Assembly (NCBI RefSeq): GCF_000372525.1
Contig: NZ_AQUR01000106.1
Span: 248,001 to 312,000, forward strand
Origin: Cupriavidus neocaledonicus
GTDB lineage: Bacteria; Pseudomonadota; Gammaproteobacteria; Burkholderiales; Burkholderiaceae
Direction: 5' to 3'
Length of the DNA stretch: 64,000 nucleotides
In this document: piece after piece, positions 29,791-40,292 of the stretch
Numbering within the stretch: the first letter of the stretch is position 1
How the letters are laid out: the number at the start of each line of letters is the position of its first letter
Notes under the pieces: generated by a model
Told to the model about the DNA's origin: nothing
The model's input: only the letters and a program-made list of their open reading frames with translations
Databases searched by the model: none
Position numbers and translations under genes: made by a program

Positions 29791-31359
29791 TCAACCCCCC
29801 CGCCGGTAGCGTGTGGTCTTGTCCCAGCGCATCTCGCGGCGCAGCAGCGGGTCCAGCAGGACCTGGTCGGCGATGGCCCGCGACACGGCCAGCACGCTTA
29901 CCAGGAAGCCGAAGTAATTCAACGGCAGCAGGCAGATGCGGGCGCGGCTGCCGTCCAGGTACACCGCGGCGGCGATCTCGAAGAACGCGGCAAAATTGCC
30001 GAGCGTGCCGTAAGACATCAGTGCGAACAGGATCAGGGTCTCGCCCAGCAGCGGCAGTCCGCCGGCATAGAACAGGAGGATGGCCAGCAGCCAGCCGGCC
30101 AGCATCACCGGCGCCATCATGTAGATGCCCAGCAGCGCCAGGCCGTCGACCCGCTCGAGCAGGTCGTGGTCGCGGCAGCGCGCCATGCTCGCGGCGTGCC
30201 GGTAGAGCGCCTGGTTGTGACCCTTGGTCCAGCGCTTGATCTGCCGTACGCGCACGGCCCAGCTCTCGGGCACTTCTTCATAGCATTCGGACCAGTTCTG
30301 GTAGACGGTCTTCCAGTTGGCCAGCAGCAGGCGGTAGGTCAGGTCGGTGTCTTCGGCCAGCACATCGTCGTGCCAGCCACCGGCGGCGCGCAGCGCGCGC
30401 ATGCGGATGCCGCCCACGGTGCCGCCATACTGCGGCACCAGGTCCAGGTTCATGCGCGCCTGCTGGTCGACCTGGTAGCCGCCGGAGCGCTCGAGGTCCA
30501 GCAGGCGCGTCAGCAGGTTGCTGCCGAGGTTCATCGGCACCACGCGCCCCATGGTGGCGCCCACTTCGGGATCGAAGAAAGGCGCCACCAGTTGCTTGAG
30601 CAAGCCGATCGGCGGCAGGTAGTCGGCATCGAAGACGACGATGATTTCGCTGGTCACGGTCTCGCACGCATCCTTCAGCGCGGCGGCCTTGCCAGGCTTG
30701 CCGCCGCTGCGGTGGAACGGCGTGATGCGTCCCGGGTGCTGCGCCACCACCGCGTCGATGATCTCGCGGGTGCGGTCGGTGGAGCGGTCGTTGACCGGCA
30801 TGATGGTGAGGCGCTCGCTGGGGTAGTCGGCGCGCAGCAGGCATGCCAGCGAGCCGGCGATCACGGCTTCTTCGTTGTGCGCGGCGACCATCACCGTCAG
30901 CATCGGCCAGTCGGCGATATCGATGTCGAGGTAAGGGTGGCGTTGCTTGCCAAACAGGCGGTTCAGCGTGAACACGTAGTGCCGCACGGCATAGAACACC
31001 ACCAGGACCACGATCAGCGCCAGCAGGGTGGTCAGCAGCGCGACCAGGGCGTGCCCGCCAGCCTGCGCCGGTGGCTGGCCCGCCGGGGCCGGCGGCCAGG
31101 TGCGCGCGGGCGGGGCGGCTGGCTCCAGCGTATCGGCGGACATCCCATGGGACGACATGGTGTCGACGTAGGCCATCGCCAGCGCCACGGATTGCGCGCC
31201 GGGGTCGTACAAATTGTCCGCCATGGCCCCGGTCATGGCGCCGGGGGTGGTCTGCGCGGCGCCGGCCTGAGCGATCAGGGGATCAGCCTGCAGCGGCACG
31301 GAGGCGCTGCATGCAAGCCATCCGCACAGCAGTGGCAAGTAGCGACAGGCCAGGCGCAT
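29791..31359 (-). CDS. processive family-2 glycosyltransferase (polysaccharide synthase)
   Basis: The 522 aa protein carries the full set of processive GT2 motifs: Asp191 in VNDRSTD, the DXD at 244-246 (FDADY), the catalytic Asp337 in AEDTDL and the QXXRW motif at 373-377. One membrane helix precedes the domain (about 103-125) and four or so follow it, as in PgaC and BcsA-type synthases. Unusually, the first 27 residues look like a signal peptide and are followed by about 75 Pro/Ala-rich residues that should be periplasmic. It would polymerise a UDP-sugar, perhaps the amino sugar made by WecB in the same operon. Confidence 0.9.
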   Translation of the reverse strand: MRLACRYLPLLCGWLACSASVPLQADPLIAQAGAAQTTPGAMTGAMADNLYDPGAQSVALAMAYVDTMSSHGMSADTLEPAAPPARTWPPAPAGQPPAQAGGHALVALLTTLLALIVVLVVFYAVRHYVFTLNRLFGKQRHPYLDIDIADWPMLTVMVAAHNEEAVIAGSLACLLRADYPSERLTIMPVNDRSTDRTREIIDAVVAQHPGRITPFHRSGGKPGKAAALKDACETVTSEIIVVFDADYLPPIGLLKQLVAPFFDPEVGATMGRVVPMNLGSNLLTRLLDLERSGGYQVDQQARMNLDLVPQYGGTVGGIRMRALRAAGGWHDDVLAEDTDLTYRLLLANWKTVYQNWSECYEEVPESWAVRVRQIKRWTKGHNQALYRHAASMARCRDHDLLERVDGLALLGIYMMAPVMLAGWLLAILLFYAGGLPLLGETLILFALMSYGTLGNFAAFFEIAAAVYLDGSRARICLLPLNYFGFLVSVLAVSRAIADQVLLDPLLRREMRWDKTTRYRRGG

Positions 31360-31460
31360 GACGACGACCCTTCAGTCTATGGTTAACACGCGGCGCGGCG
31401 CGCCTGTCGCTGCGTCGTGATGCGCGCGGGCAGGCGGGCCGTGCCTTGCGGTCCGGCGCA

Positions 31461-33299
31461 TCAGAGCTTGCTGGCGACAAACGTCAGCGAGGTCCCGCCC
31501 AGCGAAGTCACGATCCAGTTGTTGGCATCGAAAGTCACGAGCCCGAGGCCGCCGGTGACCACCGGCTGGATAAAGCCCGTGCGCGGCAGCAGCCAGGTCA
31601 TGTCGGTCAGGTCGGTCGGATGCGAGGCCTGGAACACCCAGGTAAGGCCGTTGTCGGTGGCCTGCCAGCTGGTCTGGTCGCGCCGCTGCGCGAACCTGGA
31701 GAGCGTATCCATGGTGTACCAGCTGAACTGCCCGGCCAGCGCCAGCGTCGTGGCGCGGTTGAACAGCGCGCTCAGTACAGTCGGATAATCCTGGGCGCCG
31801 AGGGGGTGCATGTAGATCAGCCGGCTGGTGCGGTTCTTGACCACGAAGTCGATCAGTTGCCGGTACCAGGCGGTGACGCTGCCCGCGGGCACGTTGAACT
31901 CCTCGAACTCCTCGAACGTCGCATACTGGCCGAACGGCATTACCGGGAAGGCGCGGATGTTCTGGTTGCTCAGCACGCCGTTGCGGTAGCTGCGCGTCGG
32001 CGCCATGCCGGTGTGGCCAAGGAAGTAGTAGCCGGTATTGCCGTTGGCTTCCAGCCAGTCGACCGACCATGGCGGCGTGTTCCCTTCGGGCGCGGCATAT
32101 TCGACGGCCGGCCTGCCTGTCACCGCTTCGACGCTTTGCTTGTTGAGCTCCAGATACTGCTGGAACGTGGCCTGGTTGCCTTCACTGGCGTTGGCGCCCC
32201 AGTAGTCGTGGATCCATCCGCCATGGCTGCCGATCTTGTGGCCTTTGGATTGCAGAAACAGCAGCAGCTGCTGGGCCGTGGTGTTCTGCGACAGCTTGAT
32301 GCCGAGTCCATCGCCAAAGGTGACCTGGTCCGGTCCCGCGGTCACGGAAACGGAGAACGGGCCGTTGTTGAAGACGCCCCAGTTCTTGAGCTTGAGCGCG
32401 GGCGCGATCTGGTCGCCGGCGCAGAAATGCATGTTCAGCACCAGCCCGGCGCGTCCCTTGGGCTGTGCCGACAGCCGCGGCAGCTTCATCAGGTTGACGG
32501 CAAAGTAGCGCAGGAAGCCGTGCATCAGCATGCCGTCGGTCTGGCCCTTGAGGTACGACAGCGGCAGGTTGACGAACAGCACGCTGCCCGTGCCGAAGTT
32601 GCGCAGGCCGGCCACCAGCCCGAAGTTCGGCGAGGTCAGCAGTGCCGAGCCGGAATAGCTGCCTTGGGTGACAAAGCTGGGATAGGTCAAAAAGCCATAG
32701 ACATAGCCCGAGATGCCCTCGACCGGATCGGTGGTGCTGGCGGTGGACCACCGCATCGACTTGCCCGGCGGCACCTGGATGCTCCGCAGCGTGCTGCCCA
32801 GGCCCGTGACCGGCCCCAGGCCGATCATATTGCCGAGCAGGGAGTCATAAAGCACGTAGTCGACGCCGGCAAGGTTGCTGAGCCGGCTTTTTTGCGGCGC
32901 GTAGAAGCCCGTGGTGGTCAGCGCGCCGAAGTCATATACCAGCATGACCTTGCCGCCGAGGCTGGTGTAGCTCTCCAGCGCGGCGATCAGCGCGTCGCTG
33001 GCATTCACATGCACCTGGTCGGGCAGGATTACGCCGGGGAACTGTGCCGGGGTGATGCCCTGCAGCAACTGGCTGTCGCTGATGACGGTGAGCTTCAGCC
33101 CCTCTTCCAGCGCTGCGTCCTGCCACGCCGAGACGCGCGCATCGGGCAGCGCCATGCCGTCTGGCACCAGCAGCGCGATCTGGTTGGTGGCGGCGCGCGC
33201 CGCGGTGGGCATGGCCAGGGACAGCGCCGCCAATACCATCAGCAGCATGAGGCGGCCATTTCGCAGCCGTTGCAGCAACGCGTACAGTGGGTTGGACAT
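31461..33299 (-). CDS. exported polysaccharide deacetylase-like protein
   Basis: The 612 aa protein has a signal peptide (about residues 1-37), an N-terminal Rossmann-like domain (about 40-275) and a C-terminal NodB-like domain. In the latter, Asp296 in HFCAGDQ, His359 and His364 in GSHGGWIHDY, and YAAPEGN at 401-407 stand where deacetylase motifs 1 to 3 are expected. The usual TFDDG is not present and the histidines are five apart, so it is a divergent or possibly inactive member. YaiS of E. coli and PgaB are functional analogues. It probably N-deacetylates the nascent polymer in the periplasm. Confidence 0.8.
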   Translation of the reverse strand: MSNPLYALLQRLRNGRLMLLMVLAALSLAMPTAARAATNQIALLVPDGMALPDARVSAWQDAALEEGLKLTVISDSQLLQGITPAQFPGVILPDQVHVNASDALIAALESYTSLGGKVMLVYDFGALTTTGFYAPQKSRLSNLAGVDYVLYDSLLGNMIGLGPVTGLGSTLRSIQVPPGKSMRWSTASTTDPVEGISGYVYGFLTYPSFVTQGSYSGSALLTSPNFGLVAGLRNFGTGSVLFVNLPLSYLKGQTDGMLMHGFLRYFAVNLMKLPRLSAQPKGRAGLVLNMHFCAGDQIAPALKLKNWGVFNNGPFSVSVTAGPDQVTFGDGLGIKLSQNTTAQQLLLFLQSKGHKIGSHGGWIHDYWGANASEGNQATFQQYLELNKQSVEAVTGRPAVEYAAPEGNTPPWSVDWLEANGNTGYYFLGHTGMAPTRSYRNGVLSNQNIRAFPVMPFGQYATFEEFEEFNVPAGSVTAWYRQLIDFVVKNRTSRLIYMHPLGAQDYPTVLSALFNRATTLALAGQFSWYTMDTLSRFAQRRDQTSWQATDNGLTWVFQASHPTDLTDMTWLLPRTGFIQPVVTGGLGLVTFDANNWIVTSLGGTSLTFVASKL

Positions 33300-33411
33300 G
33301 GTCTTCTCCGAGCGCGAGGTATGTAGAAGCGGTCTTGCCGGGCGCAGCCGCGCGGTTGCGGCAGGGCACGTCAGGCGATGCGGCGGCGAGGCGCCACGGC
33401 ACTGCCGGGGA

Positions 33412-33744
33412 TCAGTCCGGCTCGGCGTCGGGCGCCGGGGCCAGCGTGTAGGACCCGGTCCGCACGCGGGGGCCCGCCACGGCGTTGCTCAGGACCTTCT
33501 TCGTCAGCTTGTCCTTCAGCGCCCTGTTCTTGCTCGGCGCATGGGCTTCGAACGTGAAATCAAGCTGGCTGCCATGCTGGTAGCCCGCCAGCCCGCCGGG
33601 ATTCGCCGGGCTGGCCGGCAGGTAGAGCGGGCTGCCGGCCACGGCCGCCGCAGCTTCCTCGGTCAGCGCGGCCCGGGCCGCCGGCAAAGCCAGCGCAGCG
33701 GCGAGGGCGACGACTGCGGCCATTCCAATACGTGAGCGCTTCAT
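33412..33744 (-). CDS. small exported protein of polysaccharide locus
   Basis: The 110 aa protein has a clear signal peptide (KRSRIG, then a hydrophobic core, ending ALPAARA near residue 25). The short mature part is rich in Gly, Ala and Pro and has a basic patch (SKNRALKDKLTKKVL). AGGAG lies seven bases before ATG 33744. It sits between wecB and the deacetylase-like gene with gaps of about 110 bp on each side. I do not recognise it; a periplasmic accessory role in the same system is the simplest guess. Confidence 0.7.
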   Translation of the reverse strand: MKRSRIGMAAVVALAAALALPAARAALTEEAAAAVAGSPLYLPASPANPGGLAGYQHGSQLDFTFEAHAPSKNRALKDKLTKKVLSNAVAGPRVRTGSYTLAPAPDAEPD

Positions 33745-33850
33745 TGCGTTGCTCCTGCGGTAAGCAACCAGGCCGGCCGCGGCCGAAGCGTGGCTGCGCG
33801 AATTGTGCGTGTAGAAGGGGTTGTGCCGGTCGGCGCGGACCTGGTCTGCG

Positions 33851-35026
33851 CTACGGGCTGGCCACGCCCGCGGCAAGGCCGACGCGCGTGCCGCTGTCCT
33901 GCGCACCGCCCTGCAGCGCAAGCACGATGCGTTCGCTGGCCCGGCCATCGCCAAAGGGGTTGTGTGCGCGCGACATGCGTGCATACTCGTCGGCGTCATT
34001 GAGCAACTGCTCGGCCGCGGCAATCAGGCGCTCCGGGTCCGAGCCGACCAGCCGCGCCGTGCCCGCGGCGACGGCTTCGGGACGCTCGGTGGTCTCGCGT
34101 GTTACCAGCACAGGCTTGCCCAGTGCGGGCGCCTCTTCCTGGATGCCGCCGGAATCCGTGACGATCAGATGCGCGCGCGACATCAGGTACACAAAAGGCA
34201 GGTACTCCTGTGGCTCGATCAGGTGGATGTCCGGATGCCCGCTCAGGATCGCCTGCACGGGCGCACGCACACGCGGGTTCAGGTGCACCGGATAGACGAA
34301 CTGCAGGTCGGGATTGCGGTCCGCGAGCGTTCTCAGCGCCGTGAACAGGCGCTCGAACGGCGCGCCGAAATTTTCGCGCCGGTGTCCGGTCACCAGCACC
34401 AGCCGGCGCGAGTCGTCCAGGAAGGGGTAATTTCCCGTCAGTTCCCGGTGCAGCACGATGTCGCTGTCCAGCCGGGCCTTGACCTGCAGCAGTGCGTCGA
34501 TACCGGTGTTGCCGGTCAGGCTGACCCGGATCGGATCGACGCCCTCCCGCAGCAGCGTCTCCTGTGCCTGCTGCGTCGGCGCGAAGTGCCAGGCGGCCAT
34601 CACGTCGGTGACGCGGCGGTTCATCTCCTCGGGCCAGGGGGCGCTCAGGTTGCCGGTGCGCAGCCCCGCCTCGACGTGTCCGACCGCAACATTCCGGTAA
34701 AACGCGGCGAGCGTGGCTGCCAGCGTGGTGGTGGTGTCGCCATGGACCAGCACCGCATCAGGCAGGTATTGCTCGAGCACCGCATGCACGCCGGAGAGCA
34801 CGCGCGTGGTGATGTCGCTCAGGCTTTGGCCCTGGCTGATGACGTTGAGGTCGAAATCCGGTTCGATCTCGAACAGCCGCAACACCTGGTCGAGCATCTC
34901 GCGATGCTGGCCAGTCACGCAGACCCGCAGCTCGAAGCTGTCGGAGGCCTTCAGGCGGTGGATCAGCGGCGCCATCTTGATGGCTTCCGGCCGGGTTCCG
35001 AATACAGCCAGCACTTTCTTCGGCAT
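33851..35026 (-). CDS. wecB: UDP-N-acetylglucosamine 2-epimerase (non-hydrolysing)
   Basis: The 391 aa protein interconverts UDP-GlcNAc and UDP-ManNAc in the cytoplasm. Family hallmarks are [14 protein letters not shown] at the N-terminus, [38 protein letters not shown] and [14 protein letters not shown] 35026 is preceded by AAAGAGA. It is the first gene of the leftward polysaccharide operon and suggests that ManNAc, or a sugar derived from it, is part of the polymer. No wecC dehydrogenase is in the window. Confidence 0.94.
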   Translation of the reverse strand: MPKKVLAVFGTRPEAIKMAPLIHRLKASDSFELRVCVTGQHREMLDQVLRLFEIEPDFDLNVISQGQSLSDITTRVLSGVHAVLEQYLPDAVLVHGDTTTTLAATLAAFYRNVAVGHVEAGLRTGNLSAPWPEEMNRRVTDVMAAWHFAPTQQAQETLLREGVDPIRVSLTGNTGIDALLQVKARLDSDIVLHRELTGNYPFLDDSRRLVLVTGHRRENFGAPFERLFTALRTLADRNPDLQFVYPVHLNPRVRAPVQAILSGHPDIHLIEPQEYLPFVYLMSRAHLIVTDSGGIQEEAPALGKPVLVTRETTERPEAVAAGTARLVGSDPERLIAAAEQLLNDADEYARMSRAHNPFGDGRASERIVLALQGGAQDSGTRVGLAAGVASP

Positions 35027-35263
35027 GTCGGTCTCTTTGGTCTGGTCAGCAAATGCTGCCGGGGTTCTTTTGCGAGAGGCGGTGTCGGAAGCCGGCATCG
35101 GGCCGGTACACCAGGTTGATGGCTGCCTGTGCCCTCCTGGGCGGAGCCATAGCGACGGCCGTGCCAGCGGACCGTAGTGCCTTGATCCGCGAGGCTCCTG
35201 CGTTCCTGGCGCGGTGGTCCGGGCGCCGCGGGGGATCGTGGCGGTTACAGGTCCGTAACAAAA

Positions 35264-35282
35264 CGGTGTACGGAATACACCG
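35264..35282. promoter_or_regulatory. palindrome CGGTGTA-N5-TACACCG, candidate operator of polysaccharide operon
   Basis: The 7 bp arms are perfect inverted repeats separated by CGGAA, about 240 bp upstream of wecB. The location and symmetry suit a dimeric regulator. The regulator is not identified in this window. Confidence 0.45.
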
Positions 35283-35761
35283 GTCGAGGCCGTGGGCCGG
35301 CACCGGCACGCGGGCGCGACCAGGGGCGCCGAACGCGAAAAACGCTGATTAGTGCGTCATCTGGCACTTTGAGCCAAAAGCGGCGTTTCCGCCCTGAAAC
35401 GTTGGCGCAGGTTCAGGAATGCACCACGCCTGTTGTGGTCGAAAAGGCGGATAGGGCAGTCGGTTCGCGCCGATTTCCATGCGGAAAGCGACGCAATGTG
35501 CGTCGTTCGACCTGAGTTACGAGACAAAAGACGGATAGACGCGCGCCCGCCACTGTGCAGCCGCTACGCCACCTCCACCCTTTGGTGCGTGCTGGGTTCC
35601 AGTGAGCTGCGCTGCATCTGGTTGTCGGAATGAAACTTCATGCAGATCAGATCTAACTCTGACCTACGACGCGCCGCGTAGGGAGGCAGGCGCGATGACG
35701 GCCAGCTGGGCGATCAAGACAGGGCAGAAGAAAGGCCTTGACGGCGTAGATTTTCAGTCTC

Positions 35762-35790
35762 TTGAAAGGAAACTGAGGCAAAATTCTATT
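35762..35790 (+). promoter_or_regulatory. candidate sigma70 promoter of icd
   Basis: TTGAAA (35762-35767), 17 bases, then TCTATT (35785-35790) gives four of six matches in each box in an unusually AT-rich patch. Transcription would start near 35797, about 70 bases before the icd ATG. Confidence 0.45.
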
Positions 35791-35867
35791 TTTCGCCTAG
35801 TTTGTTGCCCTGACCGTGACCCGGCAGGCAGAAGTCCCACCCACCGATAGAGGATCTGAGAGAAGCA

Positions 35868-38105
<2,238 letters not shown>

Positions 38106-38144
38106 GCGCAGCCGGCCCGCGTTGCGGGCCGCGCGTGAGCAGAA

Positions 38145-38171
38145 ACCCCGGACTCTGGTCCGGGGTTTTTT
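38145..38171 (+). terminator. rho-independent terminator of icd
   Basis: ACCCCGGAC (38145-38153), loop TCTG, GTCCGGGGT (38158-38166) and a run of six T form a textbook terminator 40 bases after the icd stop. Confidence 0.93.
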
Positions 38172-38186
38172 CCTTTCAGGGCCGGG

Positions 38187-38405
38187 CTAAGTGTCCGGTT
38201 GTACTTCCCAGCCTTGTTCGGTGCCTTTTTTCTGGTCCCGGTAAGTCCAGCGCGCGCCGCAGTCCTGGCACACAAAGGTGCTGATGGTCACCGCGGCCGA
38301 CCCGGGCGGCTTGATGCGTTGGGTGTCGGTGATGCGCAGCGCGGCGTGCCCGGGGGCACCGCGGCGGTGGCGTTCGATGGCCTGGCAGGCAGGGCAGAGT
38401 GTCAT
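38187..38405 (-). CDS. small zinc-ribbon protein, 72 aa
   Basis: The protein has two CXXC pairs, CPAC at residues 4-7 and CQDC near residue 47, which would form one zinc ribbon, and a positively charged C-terminal half (RWTYRDQKKG). The ATG at 38405 has only a weak purine-rich ribosome site. It converges on icd and ends a few bases past the shared terminator region. Many beta-proteobacteria carry such small ribbons of unknown function; nucleic-acid or protein binding is possible. Confidence 0.65.
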   Translation of the reverse strand: MTLCPACQAIERHRRGAPGHAALRITDTQRIKPPGSAAVTISTFVCQDCGARWTYRDQKKGTEQGWEVQPDT

Positions 38406-38515
38406 TCGTTCTTGTCCGTTCGATGCGGCACTGTAGCACGCACTGACAGCGGGGCCCGCAGCCAGCCCATGCGACGCTTATTGCCGCAATTTTTTGCCGA
38501 TCTGGCGAAGTGAAT

Positions 38516-38544
38516 TGACCCGGGGCGGAGGCACCTGTATAAGG
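38516..38544 (+). promoter_or_regulatory. sigma70 promoter of cold-shock gene with long leader
   Basis: TTGACC (38516-38521) and TATAAG (38539-38544) each match five of six consensus bases with a 17 bp spacer. The start near 38551 gives a 5' leader of about 136 bases. Long structured leaders are typical of cold-shock genes, where they alter mRNA stability and translation with temperature. The inverted repeat CTTGCC/GGCAAG near 38640-38665 is one possible hairpin. Confidence 0.65.
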
Positions 38545-38686
38545 GTGAGTGCAGGTCTTTCAAGCAGCAATCTCGAAGTCCAGGTGCTTGCCCACACGGC
38601 GCCACTTATTCTCCAAGTTACTTCCTTGATCGTCATGCCTTGCCGGCGCTTTTGCCAGGCAAGAAATACTTTTTGAGGAATCCAAC

Positions 38687-38890
38687 ATGGAAACCGGTAC
38701 CGTCAAGTGGTTCAATGATTCGAAGGGTTTTGGCTTCATTACGCCTGATGCAGGCGGCAACGACCTGTTCGCGCACTTCTCCGAAGTCCAGGGCAGCGGT
38801 TTCAAGTCGCTGCAAGAAGGCCAGAAGGTGCGTTACGTCGCCGGCGTCGGCCAGAAGGGCCCGGCCGCGACCAAGATCGAGCCGATTTAA
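38687..38890 (+). CDS. cold-shock protein, CspA family
   Basis: The 67 aa protein is a single cold-shock domain with the RNA-binding motifs KGFGFI (residues 13-18) and LFAHF (27-31). It binds single-stranded nucleic acid and acts as an RNA chaperone. TGAGGA lies before ATG 38687. The gene has its own promoter with a long leader and its own terminator, so it is monocistronic. Such genomes carry several paralogues, so I give no number. Confidence 0.95.
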   Translation: METGTVKWFNDSKGFGFITPDAGGNDLFAHFSEVQGSGFKSLQEGQKVRYVAGVGQKGPAATKIEPI

Positions 38891-38940
38891 GCGCGCCGAA
38901 CCAAGTTAAGCTGAGCGCCCCGGCGCCAGTTTGAAAAGAA

Positions 38941-38965
38941 AAGCTCCGCTGTGGCGGAGCTTTTT
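38941..38965 (+). terminator. rho-independent terminator of cold-shock gene
   Basis: AAGCTCCGC, loop TGTG, GCGGAGCTT and a T-run, about 50 bases after the stop, form a clear intrinsic terminator. Confidence 0.93.
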
Positions 38966-39068
38966 CATTTTGCCCGGCATGATGCCGGCCGATGGCGAAA
39001 TAAAGCCACTGCGTGGCCCTCAACAGGCGTAGAGTGGGGGCAACACCACCATTCCGCCGGAGGCTGCC

Positions 39069-39368
39069 ATGGATATCTATCCAGCTGCGACTTACAAGGG
39101 GTACGACCTCTATCCCCTGGTGTACAAGCACACCATCACGCGCGTGTGGCCAGAGCCGCGGCCCGACCGCTCGTTCGATGCGGCGGTGGTGATCTGTCTC
39201 GAAGGCGAGTCGCCGGAAGGCGCGCAGGCACGTACGTTCCGCCTGGATGCCACGCCGTGGGACAACGTCGGCGGCGCCCGCCGTGGTGCGCTGCGCTATG
39301 CCGAAGCCATCATCAACGGCGCGGTGCCCGGGGTGTCGGTGGCCTCGTCTGGATTGCCGGCGTCCTGA
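39069..39368 (+). CDS. conserved hypothetical protein, tandem paralogue 1
   Basis: The 99 aa protein shares its whole plan with the next gene: YKGYDLYPLVYKH near the N-terminus, RPDRSFDAAVVICLEG in the middle, and ARRGALRYAEAIINGAVPGVSVAS near the C-terminus. The alternation suggests a small beta-sheet domain of the type seen in short stress or DNA-binding accessory proteins. CCGGAGG precedes the ATG. I do not know a function. It follows the cold-shock gene but beyond a terminator, so it has its own promoter. Confidence 0.78.
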   Translation: MDIYPAATYKGYDLYPLVYKHTITRVWPEPRPDRSFDAAVVICLEGESPEGAQARTFRLDATPWDNVGGARRGALRYAEAIINGAVPGVSVASSGLPAS

Positions 39369-39434
39369 GCGAACCCCGGCGCCGTTCCTGCATTTCTCTT
39401 CCATCGACGCGGCATCATGCCGCATGGAGCCGTC

Positions 39435-39761
39435 GTGAGCGACAGTAGTCCCAGCCGCAGTCCCGGCAACAATGTTCCCGGCACCACACCCTTTGCCAGC
39501 TACAAGGGTTTTGACCTGTACCCGCTGGTCTACCGCAACCGGCCCGAGCAGGCTTGGCCGCGCACCCGGCCCGACAACAGCTTCCAGGCTTCGATCGTGA
39601 TCTGCCGCGAAGGCTATCGCCCGGGCGAGGACCATGCACGCGTGTTCCCGCTGGGCCAGTCGCGCTGGGAGAACATCGGCTCGGCGCGCCGCGGCGCGCT
39701 GCAGTTCGGCGAAGACATCATCAACGGGCTGATTGCCGGCGAATCCGTGGCGTCGCTGTAG
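39435..39761 (+). CDS. conserved hypothetical protein, tandem paralogue 2
   Basis: The 108 aa protein is a paralogue of the preceding one, with YKGFDLYPLVYRN, RPDNSFQASIVICREG and ARRGALQFGEDIINGLIAGESVAS, plus an N-terminal extension rich in Ser, Pro and Asn. I prefer GTG 39435, which has GGAG five bases upstream, over ATG 39417, which has none. The pair lies 66 bases apart on the same strand and looks like an old tandem duplication. Function is unknown. Confidence 0.75.
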   Translation: MSDSSPSRSPGNNVPGTTPFASYKGFDLYPLVYRNRPEQAWPRTRPDNSFQASIVICREGYRPGEDHARVFPLGQSRWENIGSARRGALQFGEDIINGLIAGESVASL

Positions 39762-39863
39762 GGCGTCGCTATAGGGCGCCGGTGTTTGCAGCGTGCCGGT
39801 CGATCCGGCCCGTTGCGCAAGGAGGCGCGCGGCGTCATCCGTCAGACTGCAAGGAGTCCGTTC

Positions 39864-40238
39864 ATGGACATACGTACGGGATCATCCGGTTTTCTGTGCA
39901 CGTTGCCCGGCGAGGGCAAAGGCACCACCTATCACGTGGCCATCTGCTTTATCGATGCCGAGCGCCCCACCGGCGTGCTGTTCACCAGCTTCGTCGGCGT
40001 AGGGCGGCGTTCGTTCGGCGTACTGACCGACCCGGCCGCATTGCGCGGCCAGCTTGCCACCAATGGCGAGGCGCTGTGCCGCCTGGCCATCGGCCAGGTG
40101 GTGCGCGACCAGCTGCACGACAAGGCGCGCGAGGGCGACTATGTGCTGGACCTGGCCGCCGCCCCGTGGGACGGCGAGTTGCGCACGGTCGGCGCCGGGC
40201 TCAGGACGGCCCGGCCGCATGTGCGCGTGCTTGGCTGA
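39864..40238 (+). CDS. conserved hypothetical protein, 124 aa
   Basis: The protein is soluble with alternating hydrophobic strands and helices (TYHVAICFIDAER, VGRRSFGVLTDPAALRGQL, EALCRLAIGQVVRDQL) and ends in the basic segment RTARPHVRVLG. It has a perfect AAGGAG before ATG 39864. It has a general resemblance in plan to the two preceding small proteins, but I could not align it with them convincingly. No family is recognised. Confidence 0.7.
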   Translation: MDIRTGSSGFLCTLPGEGKGTTYHVAICFIDAERPTGVLFTSFVGVGRRSFGVLTDPAALRGQLATNGEALCRLAIGQVVRDQLHDKAREGDYVLDLAAAPWDGELRTVGAGLRTARPHVRVLG

Positions 40239-40292
40239 CGTGTCAGTGCGCCAGCGGCAACGGTAGGCGGCTGCGCGGAATGCCGCGTGGCG

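Larger units (their letters stand above)
35027..35867. other. 841 bp divergent gene-free region
   Basis: This is the longest non-coding stretch of the window and separates the leftward polysaccharide operon from the rightward icd gene. It holds a 19 bp palindrome at 35264-35282 and a candidate icd promoter near 35762-35790. Small open frames are present but have neither good ribosome sites nor codon patterns like their neighbours. Its length would allow complex control or a small RNA, but I cannot point to a specific RNA. Confidence 0.5.

Noticed and set aside
35046-35750. Small open frames in the gap between wecB and icd
   Set aside because: They lack ribosome sites and recognisable composition, and overlap each other on both strands.
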